The position numbers and the translations under genes are program-made. This document shows positions 1 through 5,179 of a DNA stretch of 9,982 nt, one piece after another. The notes under the pieces are model-generated. The model ran no database searches and was not told the origin of the DNA. It saw only the letters and a program-made list of their open reading frames with translations. Source of the DNA: Betaproteobacteria bacterium (lineage in GTDB: Bacteria; Pseudomonadota; Gammaproteobacteria; Burkholderiales; SG8-41); the NCBI GenBank assembly GCA_021414185.1, contig JAIOOZ010000482.1, positions 1 through 9,982 on the forward strand, written 5' to 3'. Each line of letters opens with the position of its first letter. The stretch's first letter is position 1.

Positions 1-672
1 AAAACCCAGCACGTCGAATTCCGGCACCAGGCTTTCCATCATGCTGAAGACCGCTTCATACAAGGCCACGTCCACCACCTGCCCGCGCCCGCCGTTCACG
101 TTGCGGTGGTGCAGCGCCATCATGGCGCCGATCACGCCGTAGAGCGCCGCTATCGAGTCACCGATGGAAATGCCGAGCCGCACCGGCGGACGGTCGGCAT
201 AACCGGTCACGTAGCGCATGCCGCCCATCGATTCGCCGATCACGCCGAAACCCGGCCGGTCGCGGTAAGGCCCGGTCTGCCCGTAACCCGACAACCGCAC
301 CATGATCAGGCGCGGATTGATTTTGGCGAGCGCTTCGAAACCGAGGTTCCATTTTTCCAGCGCGCCGGGACGGAAGTTCTCGACCACGATATCCGCATCC
401 GCGCACAGTTTGCGCACGATCTCCTGGCCTTCCGGCACGCGCATGTTGACGGTCACGGATTTCTTGTTGCGCGCCTGCACATACCACCACAGCGACGTGC
501 CTTCATACATCTTGCGCCACTGGCGGATCTGGTCGCCGCCGTCCGGCGATTCGACCTTGATCACTTCGGCGCCGAACTCGGCGAGAATGCGGCTACAGAA
601 GGGGCCGGCGATCAAGGTGCCGAGTTCGACGACCTTGATACCTTTTAATGGCGGTGCCGCGGTGTCGCTCAT
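1..672 (-). CDS. CaiB/BaiF family (class III) CoA-transferase, N-terminal part, cut by window edge
   Basis: The minus-strand frame from ATG at 672 stays open to base 1 (224 codons, no stop), so the last ~175 residues of a ~400-residue family lie outside. Class III transferases move CoA from an acyl-CoA donor to a carboxylic acid through an aspartyl-CoA thioester, in the cytoplasm. Visible hallmarks: the N-terminal LKGIKVVELG and AGPF segment (residues 9-25), AEFGAEVIKVE (31-41), the VVENFRPG motif (96-103), LSGYGQTGPY (127-136) and GD at 171-172, where Asp172 aligns with the catalytic Asp of formyl-CoA transferase. The start gives MSDTAAPPLKG, closely matching the start of the second CaiB gene at 2743. 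It is divergent from the gene at 878, with a 9-nt-periodic palindrome between them. The CoA acceptor cannot be told from sequence. The family call is firm; the substrate is unknown. Confidence 0.93.
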   Translation of the reverse strand, partial: MSDTAAPPLKGIKVVELGTLIAGPFCSRILAEFGAEVIKVESPDGGDQIRQWRKMYEGTSLWWYVQARNKKSVTVNMRVPEGQEIVRKLCADADIVVENFRPGALEKWNLGFEALAKINPRLIMVRLSGYGQTGPYRDRPGFGVIGESMGGMRYVTGYADRPPVRLGISIGDSIAALYGVIGAMMALHHRNVNGGRGQVVDVALYEAVFSMMESLVPEFDVLGF

Positions 673-738
673 ATAATCCGGGATTCGTTTCAGATGCGTA
701 GCAGGATTTGCATTTTAACCAATTTGTTCGAGTAACCG

Positions 739-849
739 CTCAACGCAGAGGACGCGAAGGACGCTGAGGTGCGCGGAGGATATCAAGTAAGCTGTCGCTT
801 TTGCTTTCCCTCTGCGAACCTCTGCGCCCTCAGCGTCCTCTGCGTTGAG
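739..849. repeat. Palindromic intergenic element of 9-nt-periodic repeats (unit CGCAGAGGA)
   Basis: The outer arms are a perfect 17-bp inverted repeat: CTCAACGCAGAGGACGC at 739-755 and its reverse complement at 833-849. Inside them the pairing continues imperfectly as variants of a nonamer on both sides (left arm agaggacgc, gaaggacgc, tgaggtgcg; right arm read on the minus strand agaggacgc, tgagggcgc, agaggttcgc). About 25 bp of unrelated sequence lies in the centre, near 781-806. It occupies the divergent space between the genes at 672 and 878. This is a non-coding palindrome. I infer that it belongs to the dispersed CRCAGAG-type intergenic repeats often seen in environmental proteobacteria, but I cannot name the family. 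Confidence 0.85.
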
Positions 850-872
850 AGTTTGCAGTATTGTTTTAGAAT
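845..872 (+). promoter_or_regulatory. Putative sigma-70 promoter of the Mrr-like gene, -35 inside the repeat
   Basis: TTGAGA at 845-850 (5 of 6 to TTGACA) and TAGAAT at 867-872 (5 of 6 to TATAAT) are separated by 16 bp. Transcription would start near 878-880, at the ATG of the downstream gene, implying a leaderless or nearly leaderless mRNA. This agrees with the lack of any Shine-Dalgarno-like sequence before that ATG. The first five bases of the -35 hexamer are the last five bases of the palindrome's right arm. Inferred from hexamer match and spacing only. Confidence 0.45.
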
Positions 873-877
873 CTAAT

Positions 878-1462
878 ATGGTCAAGAAAGACTCGCTGTT
901 CTCTTACTTGTCGCGCTCCCCGTGGTGGATCAGCGTGGCTGCCGGTGGCGCGATGTTTGCAATCGTGCGCCTGTTTCTGCCGGACATTGCGGGCGTCGCG
1001 GCGGCGCTGCCGTTCCTTGGCATCGCCTGTTACGCCGGCTGGCGCCAGCTGCAAACGCCGGGCGCGACCAATGTCGCCGAAACGCTGGGCAAAATACGCG
1101 GCATGCCGTGGGAGAATTTTTCGGCGGTCATCAGCGAAGCGTTCCGGCGCGACGGTTATACCGTGACCGAAGTATTCAAGGGCGCGGTCGATTTCAAACT
1201 CGACAAGAACGGCCGCATCTCCATCGTAAGCTGCAAACGCTGGAAAGTCGCGCAGACCGGCATCGGCCCCTTGCGCGAGCTGCAGGACGAAAAAGACGCT
1301 TACGACGCGCGGGAGTGCATCTACGTCGCGACCGGCGACTTCACCGCCAATGCGCGCGCCTACGCCGCCGAAAAATCGATCACCCTGCTGCAGGACGTGC
1401 CGCTCGCCCAACTGGTAGCCCGTGTCGAACGCGGCCAGCGCGGCTGGTTCCGCTTTCGCTGA
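878..1462 (+). CDS. Membrane-anchored Mrr-like (PD-(D/E)XK fold) nuclease-family protein
   Basis: A 194-residue protein. Two hydrophobic segments (about 16-33 and 36-53) form a probable membrane hairpin. From about residue 77 a domain resembling the Mrr-type restriction endonuclease catalytic domain follows: helix MPWENFSAVISEAF, then GAVDFKL with Asp105, then strand ISIVSCKRWK with Lys120, then TGIGPLREL (127-135), the IYVATGDFT strand/turn (148-156) and a terminal ITLLQD strand. In typical members the second strand reads QCK or ExK; here the middle position is Ser118, so cleavage activity is uncertain. ATG at 878 was chosen over the in-frame TTG at 845, because that TTG lies within the repeat arm and promoter; no Shine-Dalgarno is visible. 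It stands alone between two palindromic repeats and convergent to the epimerase gene, with no methyltransferase or specificity subunit nearby, so a classical restriction system is unlikely. The fold is fairly sure; the role is unknown. Confidence 0.82.
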   Translation: MVKKDSLFSYLSRSPWWISVAAGGAMFAIVRLFLPDIAGVAAALPFLGIACYAGWRQLQTPGATNVAETLGKIRGMPWENFSAVISEAFRRDGYTVTEVFKGAVDFKLDKNGRISIVSCKRWKVAQTGIGPLRELQDEKDAYDARECIYVATGDFTANARAYAAEKSITLLQDVPLAQLVARVERGQRGWFRFR

Positions 1463-1483
1463 CTAGAAGTTCGAACAAAACTT

Positions 1484-1583
1484 TTGCCACAGAGGGCACA
1501 GAGAACACCAAGAAACATCAAACCAAAAACACTCGCCGAATTGTCCTGCTTTTCCTCTGTGAACTCTGTGATCTCTGTGGCGA
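1484..1583. repeat. Palindromic intergenic element of 9-nt-periodic repeats (unit CACAGAGNN)
   Basis: The left arm, about 1484-1510, carries CACAGAG at 1488-1494 and at 1497-1503, followed by a weaker CAC at 1506-1508. The right arm, about 1551-1583, carries the reverse complement CTCTGTG at 1555-1561, 1564-1570 and 1573-1579. All units are in 9-nt register. The outer ends pair as TTGCCACAGAG against CTCTGTGGCGA with one mismatch. A central ~40 bp is AT-richer and unpaired. It sits in the convergent space between the genes ending at 1462 and 1619 and could act as a bidirectional transcription barrier, although there is no classic T-run after the stem. It shares period and core (CRCAGAG) with the element at 739-849. 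Confidence 0.83.
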
Positions 1584-1618
1584 ATGGCTTTTGAATTTAT
1601 CGGCGGCTAAAACTTGCT

Positions 1619-2605
1619 TTAAACCAGCGCGCTTGGCATGCGCCCCATCCATTCAAGATAGCCGTCGTAAGCCTCGGCAGTGGTATGCGGCTTGAAGCCG
1701 AATTCGCTCACCATGCGGCCGATGTCGAGCGGGCAGCGGTCGCGGTCGGTATAACCGATGTTGGGTTTTTCGTTTGCCGCGGCAGTCCGATAGCTGAACC
1801 GCGGATAAGCGGCTTTCAACCGCTCGCACCATTCCTCCACCCCGCCCCACTCGCCGCCCGCGCTCAGGTTGTATACCGCGTGGCGCGTAGCTTTCGCGTC
1901 GAGCAACATGATGAGCCCCACCGCCACGTCGCGGCTGTAGACCCAGTCGCGCCGTACCGCATGCTGCGGCAGGATGGCCGTCTCGCCTTTCAGCGCGAAG
2001 CACGCGAGCTGCGAATGCGTGCCGAAATTATCGCGCACGCCGGTTGCGCGCTCCCACGGCCCCACCAGCGTGCCCAGGCGCGCGCACACCACATCGAACG
2101 ACCACAATTCGCGCAGCCGCACGCACATGCGCTCGGCCGCGAACTTGGTGATGCCGTATAACGACACCGGAACCGCCGGCGAAATGTCTTCATAAAGGCG
2201 CTGCAACCGGTACAGCGATTCGCCATAGACTGCCGCCGAACTCGTGACGACGAAGCGCCGCACCGCGTGTTTGCGCGCGGCCAGCAGCAGGTTGAGCGTG
2301 CCGTTCTGGTTCACTTCGATACTGGACGCCGGATCGCTCGCCTCGCGCGCGGGGCCAGCAGTAACCGCGGCGCAATGAATCACGCCGTCAATATGCCGTC
2401 CCGCAAACACCTGTTCGACGGCTGCCGGATCGCAAATATTGGCGCGGATGACTTCAACCAGCGCGCCATGGGGCGCCAGCGCCTGCTGCACCACTGCCGG
2501 CAAAATTCCCGCATCCACCAGCACGACGCGGTCTTTGCGCGCCAAAAGCGCTTCGACGACGTTCATCCCGACATAACCGGCACCGCCCGTCACCAATATC
2601 GTCAT
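1619..2605 (-). CDS. NAD(P)-dependent epimerase/dehydratase (extended SDR family)
   Basis: 328 residues. An N-terminal Rossmann fold starts MTILVTGGAGYVG, with the GxxGxxG nucleotide-binding motif at residues 7-13. Other marks are an Asp at the end of beta-2 (VVLVDAG, Asp31), ANICD near 55-59, HCAAVTAGP (77-85), TSSAAVYG (121-128, active-site Ser/Thr), and the catalytic YGITK pair Tyr150 and Lys154. RRDWVYSRDVA near the C-terminal third is the usual substrate-domain motif. Such enzymes interconvert or dehydrate nucleotide sugars, or act on related cyclitol or steroid-like substrates, in the cytosol; the substrate is not evident. The frame is open upstream to 2728, but ATG 2605 is preferred because the Rossmann motif normally begins within a few residues of the start. 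A TAGAAT -10-like hexamer at 2639-2634 and GGAG at 2621-2618 also fit it. It is divergent from the CoA-transferase gene and convergent with the Mrr-like gene. Confidence 0.9.
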   Translation of the reverse strand: MTILVTGGAGYVGMNVVEALLARKDRVVLVDAGILPAVVQQALAPHGALVEVIRANICDPAAVEQVFAGRHIDGVIHCAAVTAGPAREASDPASSIEVNQNGTLNLLLAARKHAVRRFVVTSSAAVYGESLYRLQRLYEDISPAVPVSLYGITKFAAERMCVRLRELWSFDVVCARLGTLVGPWERATGVRDNFGTHSQLACFALKGETAILPQHAVRRDWVYSRDVAVGLIMLLDAKATRHAVYNLSAGGEWGGVEEWCERLKAAYPRFSYRTAAANEKPNIGYTDRDRCPLDIGRMVSEFGFKPHTTAEAYDGYLEWMGRMPSALV

Positions 2606-2742
2606 TCCGGAATACCCGCTCCAAATTTTCAGCATTCTACTATCGAAGCATCCGCGAGTACCCGTCCGCACCTGCGTAAGGTACCGCAAACCGCCACACC
2701 ATTTAGAATAGGCTTCCTCTCCACACACTCATGGAAACTGTG

Positions 2743-3918
2743 ATGAGCCACACTGCAGGCGGCCCGCTGTCGGGCCTTAAAATTCTCGAGTTCGGGCAGA
2801 TAGCCGCCGGGCCGTTCGCCGGTTCGCTGCTGGCCGACCTCGGCGCCGACGTGGTCAAGGTCGAAAAGCCAGATGGCGGCGACGACATGCGGCGCTGGCC
2901 GCCCATGAGCGCGGGCGATCACGGCCCCGAATACAGCGAGAACTTCGCGTCGGTCAACCGCAACAAGCGCAGCATCGCGGTCGATTTGAAGGACGCAGCG
3001 CAGGTCGCGCGCCTGCGCAAATTGTGCGAACAGGCCGACGCCATCGTCGAAAATTTCCGGCCGGGCGTGCTTGACCGCCTCGGCCTCGGTTATAAGACGC
3101 TGAGCGCGGTGTCACCCAAACTCGTTTACTGCTCGATCAACGGTTATGGCCACACCGGGCCCTACGCTTCGAAAGGCGCGTTCGACGCTACCGTGCAAGG
3201 CATGAGCGGACTGATGAGCGTGACCGGCGAAGCCGACGGCCCGCCTGTCAAATCCGGCGTGCCGGTCGGCGATTTTGGCGCAGGACTCTACGGCGCATTC
3301 TGCATGACCGCAGCGATATTGCAGGCGCAACGGACCGGCCGCGGCGCTTTCATCGATTGCTCCATGCTCGCCGGCCTGCTGGGCATCGCAGCGCTGCAAA
3401 CCAGCGAATATTTCGGCACTGGCCAGACACCGCGCCGGCTCGGTTCCGCGCACCCGCGCTCGGCGCCTTATCAGGGTTTTCAGGCGAGCGACGCGCCTTT
3501 CATGATCGCCGCCGGCAACGACAAGTTGTGGCTCGACGTATGCGACGCGGCCGGCCTGCCGCAGTTGAAAACCGACGCGCGTTTTGCCACGAACACGCTG
3601 CGCGCCAAAAACCAGAAAGAACTTGAGCAAATGCTGCAGCCGGTTTTCTCCACGCGCACCAAGGCCGAGTGGCTCGCCGAATTCGACAGGCGCGGCGTGC
3701 CGTGCGCGCCGATCAACACCTATCCCGAAATCCTCAACGACCCGCACGTGCAGTTCAACAAGCTCGTGCGCGACATGACGCTGCCCAACGGCAGGAAAAC
3801 CAAAACCGTCGCCTTTCCGATGAAAATCTCGGGCTACGAGTTCAGCGTCTACCGCCATCCGCCGGAACTGGGCGAGCACAACGAAGAGGTCTACGCCGAG
3901 TGGCTGGCCGGCAAGTAA
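2743..3918 (+). CDS. CaiB/BaiF family (class III) CoA-transferase
   Basis: A full-length cytoplasmic class III transferase of 391 residues, which would transfer CoA to a carboxylic acid. Motifs from the N-terminus: LSGLKILEFGQ and AGPFAGSLLADLGADVVKVE (9-41), NRNKRSIAVDLK (72-83), AIVENFRPGVLDRLGLGY (100-117), SINGYGHTGPY (131-141) and GDFGAGLYGA (176-185), where Asp177 aligns with the nucleophile of formyl-CoA transferase. The C-terminal region keeps RGVPCAPINTYPEILNDPHV, a typical closing motif. ATG 2743 is preferred because GGAAA lies six bases upstream and the result aligns with the other CaiB start (MSDTA against MSHTA); ATG 2731, four codons earlier, is possible. A Bug/TctC binding-protein gene follows after 153 bp on the same strand, suggesting activation of an imported acid. 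Substrate undetermined; formyl-CoA, succinyl-CoA or other donors are possible. Confidence 0.95.
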   Translation: MSHTAGGPLSGLKILEFGQIAAGPFAGSLLADLGADVVKVEKPDGGDDMRRWPPMSAGDHGPEYSENFASVNRNKRSIAVDLKDAAQVARLRKLCEQADAIVENFRPGVLDRLGLGYKTLSAVSPKLVYCSINGYGHTGPYASKGAFDATVQGMSGLMSVTGEADGPPVKSGVPVGDFGAGLYGAFCMTAAILQAQRTGRGAFIDCSMLAGLLGIAALQTSEYFGTGQTPRRLGSAHPRSAPYQGFQASDAPFMIAAGNDKLWLDVCDAAGLPQLKTDARFATNTLRAKNQKELEQMLQPVFSTRTKAEWLAEFDRRGVPCAPINTYPEILNDPHVQFNKLVRDMTLPNGRKTKTVAFPMKISGYEFSVYRHPPELGEHNEEVYAEWLAGK

Positions 3919-4071
3919 TTTCACGACAACAACCATGGCACGAATGGATACATCCGGCCCGCCTCCGTTGTTGACGCGCTCCGGCACGCACAGTAGAGTC
4001 GGTAACAGGTCGACCGTCGCGCAGGCGTGCTGCGAAATCGCAGGAACCAATCAGGCAAGGGGATACAGGCC

Positions 4072-5043
4072 ATGAACAGATGTCTCTTCAGAACAGCGGC
4101 CGCGCTTTGCGCCGCATGCATGCTCGTTACGGCGTCTGCATCCGCCGCTTACCCCGACCGCCCGGTGCGCGTCGTCGCGCCCTACGCTCCCGGCGGCGGC
4201 GTCGACTTCACTTCGCGCGTCGTCACACAGAAATTGGCCGCGGCACTCGGCCAGACTTTCGTGATCGATAACCGGTCGGGCGCGGCCAGCATCATAGGCA
4301 CGCAGATCGTCGCCGCCGCGCAACCCGACGGCTATACGCTGTTGTGGACGGACAACGCGTTCAACGTCAATCCGCTCGTTTTCAAAGACGCGAAATACGA
4401 TGCGCTGAAGGATTTCGAAATCATCGCGCAAATCGGCTCCGCACCGCAGACGCTCGTAGCCGCACTGGCGACACCGGCCAACAACCTGCGCGAACTCCTC
4501 GCGCTGCCGCGCACGCAGACCGCGGCTTACGCGATAGGATCGAGCGGCCTCGCCAGCGTGCCGCATTTCACGTACGAACGGCTGCGCATGCAAACCGGCC
4601 TCACGCTCAACCACGTCCCCTACAAAGGCAGCGGCGCGGCGCTTGCCGATCTGATAGCGGGACAAATTCAACTTGCCATGAACTCGGCGGCGCCATGCAT
4701 CCCGCTCGTGCAATCCAATCGCATCAAGGGCCTCGGCGTGGCGGCGAAGGCGCGGCTGCGCCAGCTGCCCGATATGCCGACCTTCAACGAATCGGGATTG
4801 AAGGACTTCACCGCCGCCGCGTGGTACGGCGTTTTCGCGCCGAAGGGAACACCGCCTGCAATCATCGATCTTCTCCACCGTGAGCTGCGCAAAGCGCTGG
4901 CGAGTCCAGAAATTGCCGAGCGTTTCGCCGCCCAGGCGCTGGAAATCGCGCAGGACTCGCGCGACGACTACAAGCGCCAGCTCGCGGCCGAAATCGAACG
5001 CTGGAAACTCGTCATCAAGCAGACCGGGTTGAAACTGGAGTAG
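4072..5043 (+). CDS. Bug/TctC family tripartite tricarboxylate transporter substrate-binding protein
   Basis: 323 residues with a clear Sec signal peptide: basic start MNRCLFR, hydrophobic core to about residue 20, and a probable signal peptidase I site after ASASA near 25-26. The mature protein opens with the family hallmark YPDRPVRVVAPYAPGGGVD (27-45), whose loop helps bind a carboxylate. Further family segments are IGTQIVAAAQPDGYTLLW, HVPYKGSGAALADLIAGQIQL and the C-terminal AEIERWKLVIKQTGLKLE. Bug proteins are periplasmic receptors for organic acids, amides or aromatic acids, classically feeding TctA/TctB, neither of which is present here. ATG 4072 is supported by AAGGGG about ten bases upstream and by the signal peptide; the frame extends upstream to 4027 without support. 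It follows the CoA-transferase gene, probably in the same unit, though a 153-bp gap leaves room for its own promoter. Confidence 0.94.
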   Translation: MNRCLFRTAAALCAACMLVTASASAAYPDRPVRVVAPYAPGGGVDFTSRVVTQKLAAALGQTFVIDNRSGAASIIGTQIVAAAQPDGYTLLWTDNAFNVNPLVFKDAKYDALKDFEIIAQIGSAPQTLVAALATPANNLRELLALPRTQTAAYAIGSSGLASVPHFTYERLRMQTGLTLNHVPYKGSGAALADLIAGQIQLAMNSAAPCIPLVQSNRIKGLGVAAKARLRQLPDMPTFNESGLKDFTAAAWYGVFAPKGTPPAIIDLLHRELRKALASPEIAERFAAQALEIAQDSRDDYKRQLAAEIERWKLVIKQTGLKLE

Positions 5044-5179
5044 CCGCCGGGCTGCCCGCGTCAGTTCCTGCATCAGCGCGGAGATCGCGCGCTCCGTAAC
5101 AGCGCTCCGACTTGCGATTTGCCGTACGTGCGCCACCGGACAAACAGTAAAAATCAGCGGGGCAGGAATTCACCCTTTT

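Noticed and set aside
106..648. Plus-strand open frames over the left-edge CoA-transferase
   Set aside because: The minus-strand frame contains all CaiB N-terminal motifs without a break; the plus frames are His/Arg-rich nonsense.
845..877. In-frame TTG at 845 as an alternative start for the Mrr-like protein
   Set aside because: It lies inside the repeat arm and the likely -35 box, adds 11 residues of no domain value, and has no ribosome-binding site.
739..1583. The 9-nt repeats as a CRISPR array or insertion-sequence ends
   Set aside because: The units are contiguous 9-mers without spacers of CRISPR size, there is no transposase, and I could not recognise target-site duplications.
922..1695. 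Plus-strand open frame of 257 codons running through the nuclease-like gene and the second repeat
   Set aside because: It is in the wrong frame for the Mrr-like domain. Its tail (TEGTENTKK and LCELCDLCG) is simply the translated CACAGAG repeat, a typical spurious protein.
3927..3975. CAACAAC / GTTGTTG inverted pair after the CoA-transferase stop as a terminator
   Set aside because: The loop is over 30 bases, the stem is short and AT-containing, and no T-run follows.
3112..4050. Long minus-strand open frame (312 codons) opposite the CoA-transferase gene
   Set aside because: It lies antisense to a well-conserved CaiB gene, shows no recognisable domain or ribosome-binding site, and is the usual antisense effect of high GC.
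4051..5136. Long minus-strand open frame (361 codons) opposite the Bug gene
   Set aside because: It is a shadow of GC-rich codon use. The translation is rich in Arg, Ala and Gly without family motifs, while the plus-strand frame has a signal peptide and clear Bug motifs.
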